Below are positions 11,651 to 24,440 of a DNA stretch of 64,000 bases, piece after piece; the first letter of the stretch is position 1; every line of letters starts with the position of its first letter. This DNA comes from Mactromeris polynyma (taxonomy: Eukaryota > Mollusca > Bivalvia > Venerida > Mactridae), in contig JASFXZ010000013.1 in the NCBI GenBank assembly GCA_032209605.1, positions 11,181,901-11,245,900 on the forward strand. The letters are read 5' to 3'. The translations under genes and the position numbers were made by a program. Below the pieces are notes generated by a model. That model was not told where the DNA came from. It did no database searches and worked only from the letters and a program-made list of their open reading frames with translations.

Positions 11651-12908
11651 GTCACCACATTCACGGACATATGCCGTATAAACTGTAAATGGCATTTTCT
11701 TTCCAATCATAATGCCGATGTCAAGACTGAATTAGCATGAATATTATGGTTCCTCTCAAACATGGGAAGGCCAAATGTACTGGTTTCCGTCTGTGTCATT
11801 GTATGTAGAGGCAAAAAATCGAAGAACGATACTAGAATGACGATACGGAAATAATTTACCGAAAATATATTTTAATTATCCTTGTAATCTACAGTAGTCT
11901 GTAACTTACACATCAAAAGCACTTCAAACTTCATACGTCAAACGCACTGAAAACTTAAATGCCAACAACTAAGCGTGTCTGTTTACATCAACACCGGGTC
12001 AAAGCTATCTCCGCTATATTTTACAATGTCATGCAGAAATACTTCAGTAATCACTCAATATTTATATAAATTAGTTATTTACCGTAATAATTACATGCTA
12101 GCACACTTCTGTATTGTAATATTTCTGATAAATCTTGTACTGTCAACTGCATTTCACATTTATCCGCCACGTTTGTTGTCACTTCCGGTTAGTACCGGTA
12201 AATCTCTATCCGAAGTCAGATCAAATACTTTTAATGTTTATCGTAGCATACTTGTCTGTAATTACTCAATCATATATTACTAATATGTATTTATGTTGGA
12301 TTCAGTTTAAGACACACATTGTAGCTATTAATGGGGTTGGTTTAGACGTTAATCTCTAAACTCTCATTTGCATATCGTGTACTAATTTGCATACCATAAC
12401 AATGTGCATACCAGCGTTCATAGTACCAACTCTTGACTTTGCCTCAGTCTCCAGAGTAGTTTAGACGTGTCTGTCTTACGTTTTCATTTTCCTCTGCATC
12501 TTGAATAATTTCTAATTCAACTTTTATCTTATTATCATCAGGTATAAATTATATTTATAAATTTAAAAAGTTCACTATTGAGAACGGTTATTTGTTTACG
12601 TTTTTGGCACAGTGCATACTTAAATATAATTCGACATTATCGTATTTTTTTTATCTGGCGACTACCGAGACTTAGTTTGTTTCGATATTTTAAGTAGATT
12701 CTATTATTACTTAGACTTAGTTAATATTTCCTAGTTAAGGCTACAAAATAAATTACATCAAGCCGAAAGGATTTTAGTTGTTTTGATTTATAGTTTGACA
12801 TTTGTTGGCCGCTACCAGGCTGTTTATTACGCTACCTCTACCGGTCCCCCTTAGTGAGATTGGTTATATTTAACTAACTATGGCAATCTTTAAAAATAGA
12901 TTGCGGAT
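11651..12908. other. Intergenic DNA, no gene supported
   Basis: Overlapping frames of 102 and 74 codons at 11975-12359 have no recognisable domain and lie in AT-rich DNA. The stretch at about 12400-12860 is slightly richer in GC and in CTAG/CGAGACTTAG-type motifs, but I recognise no promoter or LTR structure. Confidence 0.3.
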
Positions 12909-12964
12909 GTAAGCCCGCAGGCTTACTTTTTGCACACTAGTGATATTCACACACACACACACAC
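12909..12964. repeat. Hairpin followed by (CA)n microsatellite
   Basis: GTAAGCC-CGCA-GGCTTAC at 12909-12926 is a perfect 7-bp stem with a 4-base loop. A short (CA)8 tract follows at 12949-12964. Confidence 0.6.
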
Positions 12965-14767
12965 GGGCATTACAATATTTTAATTATGTTCAGACTAAGA
13001 TTGAGTTTTGAGACAAATTTTATAATGTCCGATGTAGAGGTTTCAAGCAAGAACGGTGATTTTAAAACGATCTGGTTTAAGTTTTTTATAGTAAAACAAC
13101 AAAACTACATGAACATATGATTATGTTGTAAAAAGTGGTCACGTTTGAGGCTCAAACACAATTACATACCATGTCTATACCATACATGCACTTATTCATG
13201 TCTGCTACTATACCGACTGCACTTCATTGACTTATAGAAAGTTTCAATGGTCACGAGTATGGTTGTGAAATTATTAATGCTTAAATGATTATTTATTGGT
13301 GTACATATTGTTCAAAAAAGTTTTTGACTTGAACAGTAACCACCCACATGTCTAGTTCTATAACTTTATAAAATTGTTAGAATATTTTCTGTCAGTTTTC
13401 TATTAAATGTGCACACATTATGTGAATGTGTTACAAATTATCAGTTCAAATTGATAGTTCTACAAATGTATAACTTAGAATCTTAGATGATGTTGTATAA
13501 AACTAACAGATAGCCACATTATTACTGTTAGACAGGCTTTCTAATTTTTATAAATATTACTACAGAGACTTAACAAATAATAAGGATGAGTAGACATAAT
13601 GATAATTAAATAAGTTTGTCTAAAGAGTAAAGTATATTTAGTTATTTAAATAAAGATTAAAATGTAAAAAAGAAGTGTACACCGATATATATGGCAACAA
13701 TTAGTAGTATTATTTATTTATTTTAAACATTTATTATAATTTTGCCATTGAATAAATATTACTAATTTACTTTTTAATCATGATAAGGCAGTTATTTTTT
13801 CAAATCAGTTATGTTTTTCACAACTTTTTACAAATCACATTTGTATTGTTTATTACAGAATTATATCAAAAGTGAAAAGGGTGTTGATTAAATCATGGTC
13901 TCAAGGGGGCGTTACTTTTTGGTTTTGCTCAAGCCTTATACAACGGCAATGACTGTCACTAAACATCATCATGATAGACTATAATACTACAATAAATCAG
14001 GCAGAATCACTTATTTAAAAATCTTATCATTAAAGATCTATGTATAATTGCGTATTTATAATTGTACTCAGCCATACATGTAAGGTTGGGGAATTCTACA
14101 GGGTGTGCGCCGGGCGCCTCCCTTGGATTTGCTAGCAAACTGCTTGTTAATTACATAAGGAAATCCTCATAGATTCCAGGACACAATTACTGTTGACTAA
14201 ATCACAGATGTGAACAAATACACAAGTTCCAAATGATAACAGTGTATTGTAATACATATTATAAATATAAAATGTAAGTTATAACTGTAAACTATCAAGT
14301 TGCAGTATAACTGTAACAACGGCTGCATGGAGAAGTGGAATGAGTAAGGCTAGCACATGCATGTATGCTTCAAGGTTAATATCCACTGACAACCACACTC
14401 ATTGTGTAGATTAAGTGTACGTTATGTACATGAACTATCTAACAATTTTGAAATTAGAGCAGTAATGACATGAATTGAAAGGTATGTTGGCGATTTGTCT
14501 ATCTTTATGCTCTTTTTTTTAATTTGCAACACTAACGAAACAACCAAAAACGACAAGTACGAAACGGCAAGAGTACGAAACGACCTGTATTCGTTACAGC
14601 AAATAATGAAATGAAAATACGTCAGTATATACGCAGAGTAACGACATACAGTTCTTAGAGACAGTAAACATGTATTTGAACATAACCAGATAAATCATCG
14701 TCACAATACATGACCAAGTATTCGTTTTTCTCTCAACCATTCAATGTGAAAAACAACGATTCGTACT
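12965..14767. other. AT-rich intergenic DNA
   Basis: No gene is seen. At about 14530-14585 the motif TACGAAACG occurs twice, with AACGAAACAAC nearby, just beyond the transposase remnant, and may be part of that or another element. Confidence 0.35.
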
Positions 14768-15279
14768 CACCTTGTATAAATGTTTCGGCTTAGGAGCTCT
14801 GCACGGCAGGTGTGAGAGAGATGCCTGTCTTTGATAAATTTCCATCAAAAGAAAGTCTTCCAGAGGAATTCATTTCAACCGTAGTTTCATCCGTAAATAT
14901 AAAATCTCTAAAATCCTCACGGACTGCCAACATATGAATAGCCCATTTCTTCCGGAATGATTTCGCCCTGTTCGCTTTAATTGTTGAGATTGACACATTC
15001 ACACCAAAATTTTGGTAAATTTTCTTCTGCAGATCAACTGCTGTCAACATTAGCATCTTTAGTCAAGCAAAAATTAATATACTCCAAGTGAACTGGGTCC
15101 AATTTCGTAGATCGAATAGGCCGACGTTTAGACACTTGCATAACACTTCCGACTCTAGATTTAACCCTACACAAAATTTTCCTCACACCACGACGAGCAG
15201 TAATGGTGAAAGCATGATAAATTTTTAAAATCCCAGAAATTGCTACGGAAGAATAATCCATTTGATCCAAGATCAACAA
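14768..15279 (-). pseudogene. Decayed Tc1/IS630-type transposase
   Basis: Three minus-strand frames add up to a broken Tc1-type transposase. 15279-15034 carries the N-terminal helix-turn-helix region with the segment STKLDPVHLEYINFCL. 15056-14790 continues with DLQKKIYQNFGVNVSISTIK and, after an internal deletion, FIFTDETTVEMNSSGRLSF, where the first catalytic Asp (TDET) is kept. A third frame at 14800-14768 gives KPKHLYKV, the segment that normally precedes the 'WGGIS' block of these enzymes. The later Asp/Glu residues are absent, so the gene is dead. Homology stops at AAG|GTGAGT on the minus strand, which happens to match a splice donor. Family assignment is from motif recognition. Confidence 0.8.
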
Positions 15280-15444
15280 CCAGAGCTCGTAAAGGAACAG
15301 GCAACATAATTAAGAATCAATATCGAAATATAACTAAATATACGCCAATTAATATTTATAGTTCAAACGCTATTAGAGCTAGAATGTATACTAGATGAAT
15401 CAAACGCATCCATGTAAACAAAACCTGACAATTTGAATAGCTTT
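15280..15444. other. Flank of the transposase remnant
   Basis: No feature is recognised. A terminal inverted repeat for the Tc1-type remnant was looked for and not found. Confidence 0.3.
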
Positions 15445-15690
15445 CTCGGTACGCGTTTACACGGTGCGCATGCGCTTTTGAAATTCACGCTTTCACGCTT
15501 TCACGGTGCGCATGCGCTTTTGAAATTCACGCTTTCACGCTTTCACGCTTTCACGGTGCGCATGCGCAGTCGTGAATTCTCTTACACGCTGCGCATGCGT
15601 AGTGGAAAATACACGCATACTCGCCTTCACGCTAACACGTTCTCGCGTTAGAAACGAACGCGAAACGCTTTCACGCGGAACTGTCACGCT
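15445..15690. repeat. CpG-rich short tandem array with four NRF-1-like palindromes
   Basis: A block far richer in GC and CpG than its surroundings, built from CACGCTTTCACG repeats and the palindrome TGCGCATGCGC(A) at 15465-15475, 15507-15517, 15557-15568 and 15590-15600. This palindrome equals the vertebrate NRF-1 consensus (TGCGCATGCGCA). The first two units are nearly identical 42-bp repeats; later ones are diverged. It may be a promoter-like CpG cluster or a small satellite. A 72-codon open frame across it is a by-product of the repeat. Confidence 0.75.
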
Positions 15691-17034
15691 GGCGGTACTG
15701 TATTTACCATTATTCTGTACTAGTCTTAGGTGATTTGATTTGAGTTAGTTATATTAGAGAGTTGCTGTCGTAATAATTATAATTGAACTGTCTGATACCA
15801 ATTACTTGCCTGTGTATCTTGTGTAATAATAATATATATATATATAAATAGTCGGGAAGAGTAAAAACATATTAAGGTTCTTATGCGTTGTTATTTCTAT
15901 TGAAGCGTTCAATTTATTGTGTTTGAAAACTACTATATGTATATCTGTACACGAGTTGGCATTGCCACTGAAATAACTGGTATTACCAGTCTAAAAACTA
16001 TCATTGCCATCCACACAGAGATTCGATCGAGTCTGTAGGGATTGTGTCTTTATTATCTACCACAATGCAGTACAGTTAAATAGTTATACATACGATCACG
16101 ATCACATGCGGCCACTTATAGAATCATTATAGCGTTTCATTCACATTAGTTATACACATTACATATTATATGAACAACAGACATACACACAGAAGACCAC
16201 TTCGTTACAGTAGAATGGGAATCTTGATATAAACGGCTTTTCTGGATTATTTGAGTCATTTTTTGCAAATGAGTTTTACATGAATAATCGCGTATTCATT
16301 TCTAATATGATCTAAGTACTGACAAATTTCAAGCTCAATTCAAAGTAACAGCAATTGAAACAAATTAATGCATTAATGATGAAACGAACAGTAACAACCA
16401 CAACAGGTAGTCCCTGCTGTATAACACTGTTAAACATTTGAATAAAAATGCGTTCGGTTGTTTTATCTCTTTTGCGAAAAACCTTTACGTTTGTTTTCCG
16501 TATGCGTTAATATGGCGGAATCATTTTGGCACTTTTGACCATTTTACAAATTGTAAAATTATGAGTACACACTAGATACTTAAGGTAGGTGTTTTGTATA
16601 TTCCAACATTCATTAATCGTTTGCAAGAAATAAATTCTGCCTGTAACAATAGGTTAGATGCATGTTATAAAACTGAATCTCGCATCACCTATTTTTTTGC
16701 AAATGAACTGTCCAGTGACGCTTAGTTTTCTATATATCAGATTAAGTGCCCTAATACTACTTAAGCAACTTTACTTGGATCATATAAGTGAATATAATTA
16801 TTTATTATTCAAATTAAAATATATTCTTACAACGGCTTGAATTAATTGAAACTAAAGGATCAGTATCTACAGGAATGAACAGCGGAATGCAATTCAGATG
16901 TACAATTAACTTTGTATACAAATTTCAAGTCTGTTTTTGAGTATGGGAATTATCTTGACATTGTTGACATTAAGCAATTAAGGGACGCTTTAGTTTCCCT
17001 AAGATCATCATCACATAGTTAAATGATTTAAAAG
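15691..17034. other. Intergenic AT-rich DNA
   Basis: No gene is supported. A (TA)n stretch lies at about 15832-15846. ATATGGCGGAA at about 16511 resembles a YY1 site, but it stands alone. Confidence 0.35.
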
Positions 17035-17602
17035 CAGGCGCGGATCCAGGATTTTGGGTTAGGGGGGGCGTAAAGTGGTCTAGGGGGGTCCGGGGGCATG
17101 CTCCCCCGGAAAATTTTGAAAATAATGGATCCATCTGGTGCATTCTGAGGATTCAGAAATACTTTATTTTGTATTGAAAAAGGATAGCTTTCAAGGCAAA
17201 ATCAATCCAAATAGCACACTTTTATGAAATATCAAGATTTCATGACCAGGTGTCTCAATTTAAGACGAGAGATTCCAGAGATGTTGTGTTATTTTTGGAG
17301 TAAATTCGACAACTAAAAACTTGAATTAAACAATCTATTTACCATAATATCACGAGTAAATCAAGATTTGTGACACAATATATGCAAGCTAGTTTAGAGA
17401 TAGGAACTATAATAGTTTAGAACAGGGTAAATTATCATAAGTTTTGCCAGTTATACGTTTAACACAATGCATGACTATGCAGGCCACTGAAAAAAATACA
17501 CATTTAGTCCTTTTCTCATTCAGAACAAAATAAAATTACGTATGCACGGACGATTTTAGGGGGGGCGTACGCCCCTTCCGCCCCCCCCTGAATCCGCCCT
17601 TG
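17035..17602. mobile_element. GGCGGATCCAG-type non-autonomous element
   Basis: The left end CAGGCGCGGATCCAGG and the right end CCTGAATCCGCCCTTG are inverted copies. Both ends carry G-rich/C-rich blocks (GGGGGGGCGTAAAG near the left, GGGGGGGCGTACGCCCC near the right) and the left a CCGGGGGCATGCTCCCCCGG palindrome. The interior is AT-rich with no transposase. I recall closely similar ends from many animal genomes. The truncated GGCCGGATCCACCTGGGG block at 24611 is probably a relative. Confidence 0.75.
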
Positions 17603-18287
<685 letters not shown>

Positions 18288-18355
18288 GATTTGGATTCAT
18301 ATTTTTCCCTGGGACGCAAATCAAACTAATTCATATGTTAATGCCGCAAACCAAG

Positions 18356-18466
18356 ATGCCTGATATCCCCGGTTTACTATGTCTGCTTCAGATACTTTTG
18401 GCAGTTGTAACAGTCGCCTTTTCGGAAGACAAGAATATACATGTGGCCTTGCGGAAAAGACATTAA
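18356..18466 (+). CDS. Possible 36-residue secreted peptide or signal-peptide exon
   Basis: The frame starts at ATG 18356 and stops at TAA 18464. The peptide begins MPDIPGLLCLLQILLAVV and continues TVAFS, a good signal peptide: a polar start, about 15 hydrophobic residues, and a small residue at the likely cut after AFS. The remainder is EDKNIHVALRKRH, which ends in a tri-basic RKR. AATAAA overlaps the stop codon (18466-18471). It could be a tiny secreted peptide precursor, the first exon of a gene whose donor I cannot place, or chance. An upstream in-frame ATG at 18338 would add residues before the hydrophobic part. No homologue is recognised, and the frame is too short to judge by codon use. 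Confidence 0.25.
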   Translation: MPDIPGLLCLLQILLAVVTVAFSEDKNIHVALRKRH

Positions 18467-18748
18467 ATAAATACATATGTGACTTGATTCGAGATGTTGT
18501 AATTCAGATACACAATGGTTATACTGGATTTTCGGAACATACATAACATTTTACTTCCAACTTTCTTGATATCAAAAAGCAATATTGAGATCGAATAACG
18601 TAACTTGTAGAAACAGCAATGAAGAACACATACATAACAAGTAGAAATACAGTATTATTTCATCTCAAAAATACTCATTCAGTCCACTCAAAAGTGTGTG
18701 TAAGTCTGAGTAAATGAGGGAAAGCATTGATATTGTACTATATGCTTT
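18467..18748. other. Intergenic, no feature seen
   Basis: AT-rich, with no gene or repeat recognised. Confidence 0.3.
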
Positions 18749-19187
18749 GCTAGAGAATCATTTGAAACAAGTAACAGGCAGACACTGTTCATCAATTAAA
18801 CATAGTATTAACTATACCGGTTGAACAATTGTATGCTCTGCATGAATGGGAGTCATAATACCGACACAACTAACGGCGTAAATTTTCGCTAGGGAATCAT
18901 TTAAAACCAGAAGCAGGCAGACACTGTACATCAATTAAACATAGTATTAAATACTGTCTGTACCGGTTGAACAATTGTATGCTCTGCATGAATGGGAGTC
19001 ATGATACCGACAAAACTAACGGCGTAAAGTTTCGCTAGGGAATCATTTAAAACCAGCAGCAGGCAGACACTGTACATCAATTAAACATAGTATTTGATAC
19101 TGTCTATACCGGTTGAACAAGTTTATGCTCTGCATGAATGGTAGTCAAGATGCCGAAACAGTTAACGGCGTAACATTTGCGTAGGAT
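18749..19187. repeat. Three tandem copies of a ~139-150-bp unit
   Basis: Units start at 18749, 18888 and 19034, each with GCTAG(A/G)GAATCATTT. They share GGCAGACACTG(T/A)(T/A)CATCAATTAAACATAG, ACCGGTTGAACAA and GCTCTGCATGAATGG(G/T)AGTCA. Units 1 and 2 differ mainly by a short insertion before ACCGG; unit 3 is the most diverged at its end. No frame is kept across units, so it is non-coding. Confidence 0.9.
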
Positions 19188-20109
19188 GCAATCATAATAC
19201 ATGCGATTGTCAGCATGACAAGATACATGTACATAAAATTGGAAAAATGGGTATTATGTTTTGAGAATGCAGAAGTTATGAGATAATTCAGTTTCAAAAA
19301 ATAGTGAAAAAGAGTTCCGCCGCTTGAAGCATTGATTATTGTTACATAATGTCTTGACTTTCATTGACATTTTCCTATTTCTAAATTATACTACAGTTAT
19401 TTGCTGTGTTCTGTGAAGCTTGAAAACAGCTAACATAGATGGGTATGGGAATGATGCACATCCAAAGTCAGGTCATAATCTACCTATGTATGACAGAGTT
19501 ATGGTCCTTTGTTATTTTCCATTAATGTGTGGACCTTTTCAAAATGAATTATTTGTTTAACCCGTTTAACCCTTGTAACAAAAACTATTTCATGGTTTTA
19601 TATGAATAATTATTTCACTAAGAAAGTCCAGACAGTGGTAAAGTAACGCTATGTTTTGTAAACTGAATCATTGCATTGAGATTGATACTGCACTATATTC
19701 CATCTGGAAAGGGTCAGGTTACTAGAGTTGGCCATATCTATACCTAGAAAGTTATGTAAGACCCAGACTCTTACACTACTTTTTTGTTTCACTCCATACC
19801 CTTTATAATATCGTACATTGTCAAATCTTTTAAAAGGTGTCATTATGGAACTACATTTTCTAGCGCATTAAATATTCCGAAACTTGCACAATACTTCTCA
19901 AATAAATAACTTAAAACACAGAGGTCCCTATTAAACTGATTCTCTGAAACAGTTTATAAGGTTTTTGATACTAATTGTCTTATGTAATGTCCTGGAACTA
20001 TATATCGATGAAGCATGAGTGTGTGTGATGGGGTTAATTCCTAAAGGAGAGCGAATGGAAAGCATAGGAATATGAATATTTAAAGTAATTACCTTCCAAT
20101 AATATCATG
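19188..20109. other. Intergenic DNA with a repeat remnant
   Basis: No gene is seen. 'TATGACAGAGTTATGGTCCTTTG' at about 19488-19510 resembles a common bivalve repeat phrase (GAGTTATGGCCCTTG), so part of 19420-19520 is probably a decayed element. Confidence 0.35.
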
Positions 20110-21104
20110 CAGGCGCGGTCCTGAACATTGGGGCGGCGATGGGGAGGGTATGGGTGGGTTGTACCCTCCGATCTGTGAGATTTCTTTAAGATAGTGATGA
20201 AATGGAGTTATTTCTAGACCTCTTAGCCTTTGAGATCTTTATCCTGTTGGATGGAATTCTTAAATTATGGCAGCGTAAGGTTTGTAAAATTAGGGGAAAA
20301 TAATGTAAACAAATTAAAAACACGTTAAAACAACTATACATGCATTTACATTCAATCAAGTAGTATTCTGCAATAGCAAAATACACGTTATGTGATGACC
20401 AAATTATGTAGCACGTCTCCAGTTCTGTTTTACATTGTTTTAACAACAGTAAACACAAAACCTCGTTTGCTCTTATAAAGTCATTTGCAACACCGTAAAA
20501 GGCCATAGCATCATTAGCGTCTCTGGGAACAAGCAATAAGTCAGCAAAAGAGGAAGTCTTTATCATACCTTATCATAGTGAAACCTCGAGAAATTCTGAA
20601 ACCATGCTGCCTAAAATGAACGCTGTGCTGTTGCCTTTTTACCAAACAAACGTTCATGAAATTAAAGTCGTTAGGTTGATTTGGTTTATACATGTTAGCA
20701 TGTGACATTTTACGGAATTTATTTTTGTAGGTTTTCTGAACTGAAAGCAATTATCATATACCTTTTGAAAATTTCAGCGTGATGCTTTAAAAAAACTAGC
20801 CGCCTTTAATCATCCATGTCGGTCGTCGGTCATCCGATAGATATTTTCAGTTTGTATTAATCAAACATATCATCACCATACATTTTCAGACCATATCAAC
20901 TAACTATTGGAATTACACTGAAATACACTGTCGCCTTGGAAACCGCTAGTGACAAGTCCGTATCCGCCGTTTATTTTGCTGCTTCAATTTGCTTACCACT
21001 TTTCGGCAGCATAATCTCAGTTTTATGATAAGCGCATCACCGTTGCTTGCCGAATTATTGGGGCGGCGGTCACCGCCTTTGCCGTCCCAGTCGCGACGCC
21101 ACTG
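20110..21104. mobile_element. Possible DNA element with CAGTGGCG-type end
   Basis: The right end, read inward on the minus strand, is CAGTGGCGTCGCGACTGG followed by GACGGCAAAGGCGG; the left end is CAGGCGCGGTCCTGAACATT followed by GGGGCGGCG. Both are GC-rich tips on an AT-rich body and are loosely inverted. CAGTGGCG tips are common on cut-and-paste elements. A 126-codon minus-strand frame (20186-20566) inside has no transposase motif that I recognise. The left-right pairing is weak, so the boundaries are tentative. Confidence 0.35.
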
Positions 21105-21468
21105 AATATGTTATACATAATTAGCAAGATTCATACAAGCATATTATAAAGATAAAGAATAATATAGTGTACTGAAATATTCACAGGTAAATGTTACTAC
21201 CTTACAGCCCCATTACATGCACAGTCAGTCGATTTAATTAAGTTTAATCATAAAATATTAAGTATTTACCTGTAATGAACATAATGTATCGGTTGTATCA
21301 TTTTTAAATATGTTATATCAAAATACTTGCATCGAAATTATGGATGCCTTGGAAGCGCCTCTTAGGACCTTCAGCCCTTTGATATAACTGATTGTGTCGC
21401 CGAGTAATTACGCATTTCTCACGCCTAATTGTATATTCAATAGTTCGCAGTTGTGAACCAGGTGTGAA
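21105..21468. other. Intergenic, no feature seen
   Basis: AT-rich, with no gene or repeat recognised. Confidence 0.3.
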
Positions 21469-21846
21469 ATGTCCTATGGGATTGAGTGCATGCATGCACT
21501 AACGTGCAAGGTGAATGCCTCTAACATCCATGGTGTCCCACTAGCAACTGATAACAAAGTAGTAGTTCGGCATCGTTTATATACCCCGACTCTCAAATCG
21601 GCAACATTTCAGCATTCTATCGCCAACGATTCGGCAACTCTTCGGCAAGCATGTTCTGCAATGTTACCGCAGCCTTTCCGCACGATCGGGAAACATTCGG
21701 GAGCCAATTCCGGAACTGTCGGCATTCTTCCGCGTCGCATTAGGCTACTTCGGATAGGTTCCGGCGTTTATACCGCAACCTTTCGTATGCCACTCCGCGA
21801 ATACATGCCGAACGAGCCCGATGTCAAAGCTTCGTCCATTTATTGA
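21469..21846 (+). other. 125-codon open frame in a GC/CpG-richer island, unknown
   Basis: An ATG-to-stop frame of 125 codons in a block clearly richer in GC and CpG than its surroundings. The translation (for example LATDNKVVVRHRLYTPTLKS early on) has no domain that I recognise, no signal peptide and no membrane segment. Motifs like TTCGGCA, CATTCGG and CATTTC recur through the block, suggesting a decayed short-period repeat rather than a gene. A single-exon gene cannot be excluded. There is no supporting neighbour, and the stop is followed by ordinary AT-rich sequence. Confidence 0.2.
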
Positions 21847-21929
21847 TTAATGATCCCGAAAGGTCCACGAAACTAGCAAAATCGGTCCACCTTCCGCAAA
21901 GCATCGGGGCTGTAGTGGACGGCAGGCTT

Positions 21930-22823
21930 CAGTAAGCAAAATATAAAACTTGTAACAAAATTTTATATCAAAATATTATCATTTATAATTTATTTGAATT
22001 ATTAAATCCTATTCAAAATTGCTTCAATACGTTTTTCTAAAGACAAATAATTGGAAAAAAATAAAAATCTGAATATTTTCATAAAGAGAGATAATAAAGT
22101 GACAATATATTGAAAATATAGTGAAAATATCTAAAAGGTTATTAAGAGACCATAAATTACATGATTTTGTTTAACATTCAATATTATTATGTTTTACAAC
22201 AACACTAAGTTAAAGCTTCCAGAAAAAAATTAGTTTGTGAAAAAGCAAACAAAACAACGTAGAAGTATTACTTTTTCTCAGAGAATTGTTAAATTATGTT
22301 CAAAATTAAATTACGCTGTAACCGGACGGTAAAAATCTCTGAAAGTTTGATATATTCTGTGTTAGATGATGTAAATAATGTTTAATACAGACAATTTGAT
22401 GCCCCATTGATACATCAATTTAGTTTAGGTCATCTGCTATTAACAATATTTTAATTTTGAAAGTAAATTTGCCCAGTTCTTAAATGCTATATGCATAAAT
22501 GTAAAAAAAAAACATTTTCTTTGAATTTCGTGTAGCTGTTTCGAACATTAATTTAATCTACATATCTGATTAGTACAAAGATGGTTTCCTAAACCAAAAA
22601 TATTACAAAATGAGAAATGAAATGAAAACTTTCCATTTACTGGTCATTTTTGTTCGGATAACGTTTTCAGGAAGGAAGTTTACATAGAAAAAATGTCATT
22701 ACCTTTTTTGGAACGGTAACAATTTATGAAATTTTACATTTTTATCCGCATTATAGTACAGATTGAATCAATAAAAGTTTCATTTGCTTTTGGAGAAATG
22801 TCCATCATGGGTGGAATACCTTA
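21930..22823 (-). mobile_element. Diverged inverted copy of element E
   Basis: The reverse complement matches 50709-51624 in patches, such as TTTCAGAGA..TTTACCGTC(C/T)GGTT (22320-22352) and GTTGTAAAACATAA (about 22190-22205). It ends at about 22823 with ATACCTTAA, the inverted form of the element's TTAAGGTA tip. Its far end is not clear. Divergence is high, so this is an old copy. Confidence 0.4.
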
Positions 22824-24440
22824 AGGTGGGATCATTCTTAAACAAATTCCAACAGTAACTTTTATTGCATTTTCATTATTCACATGCTATAAAAAAAAAA
22901 TTCCTCTAATGATTCTTGCTGGAAATTGAAAAAATATAATTTAAGGCAACCTTTGTTTCAAAACAGAACAAACAACACTTACAAATGTTCCCCAACTACG
23001 ATATAATTAGATAAATAATGTTTTGAGTGTTATTTTAAGATAATATACACAGAAGATGTTTCAAATAATGATATAATAATGGTTATTTGTTGTTATTTTC
23101 ACCATTTTAGACCTTTTGTGTAATGTTTTAACTGACGATTTTTCATCCATCTCTACATACATGGGGGGAAACATGTTCAAAGTTAAGGTGGACACAGAGA
23201 TGGTTTCGAACATCATCAAAGAATCAAACGAAATGGATCATATATTATCGTTAACTAATGGAACTACATAAAGTGTTGTTATTTTCAGTATCGACAGACT
23301 ATAAGATTTTAGAATATACAGAGCCTCTACAATCCCACTATACAACAGAACGTAACAGTCCATGATAATTACAAGTACATCTTTTTGATGGTTTTGAAGA
23401 AATGTTTTTGTTATATTTCGTAGGTTGGTCTTCATTTCTTTCGTTTCACTGATTGCATGTATGCTACCTAGCTGTCAGTTTAAGGTACTACACATATATA
23501 TTTAGCGATTTTAATGTTTTATTGCCAAACGCGTCGACGGCTGATATTTTGATTGCAAAACGGTTTGAGAATAATTATTGTATAAATGTTATGTAATTTG
23601 AGTTATATGTGTCACACATATATTTGTTGTATGATTAAACATGCACATATATATATGTATGTTTAAGATACTACACATGCGTTGTAGCTACTTTAAAGTT
23701 TTGATGCAAAATGCGTTAATTAATAAAAGTAAACTAAACGTTTTTGGTCAAAAGTAATTAACAAGACAACACGAGAAAGGGAAACAATACGAACTACTCG
23801 TGAATTGCCAATTACTAGTAAGAAATAATATCAAACAGATGTATAGGTATAACAATTTAGTTAATATATACTAGTAGTGTTACTCGTATAATGTAGCTGA
23901 CAAACTGCGAATCTACGTGCAGTATTCTTTAATAACGAAGGTTGAAATATCAATACCGCAGGTTGGTAGATTTCAACTACGCGCATTTTCTGAAAATATG
24001 TTGTAGTTGGTCGACTAGAAACAAAGCAGACTGAGCATGAGATGTTAATTACAAACATAAATATTTATGTGAAATTCAGAACTGGCTGATAATTGTTTCG
24101 CGACAAAGCAACATTAAATCAAAAAAACAATTTTGTAGCGACACCTCTTGAATAAATAAATGCAAAATAAATTAAATACAATTTTTGATGATGACAACTT
24201 AATACATTTATAATTATTTAATTAATAACACACTGCCTTTCTGAAACTAGTCACGTCAGCAGCAAGGGCTGCTTTATAATGCATGAAACAACATTTGCTC
24301 GATATAATCGTATCATGTTTATTTTATCAATTGAATTGTGCATCATTTACAAAATATTATTTCGTTTAATCACGTTCGCCGTGAGTGTTGTAACGTGTGT
24401 TTGATAAATTCCAATTGTTTCCAAGAGTAGCTATATAAAT
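22824..24440 (+). repeat. Repeat D, copy 3
   Basis: It shares long blocks in the same order with 51625-53350 and 58890-60490: AACAGTAACTTTTA, GATCATAT..TATCGTTAACTAATGGAACTACATAAAG, ACAGAGCCTCTA, CTACCTAGCTGTCA, and the CpG-bearing AACGCGTCGACGGCTGATAT (about 23528). The open frames are short and not kept among copies, so it looks non-coding. It may be a non-autonomous transposon or a dispersed segmental duplicate. Confidence 0.75.

Noticed and set aside
11975..12359. 102- and 74-codon frames
   Set aside because: They overlap in different phases, are AT-rich, and show no domain, signal or splice context that I can defend.
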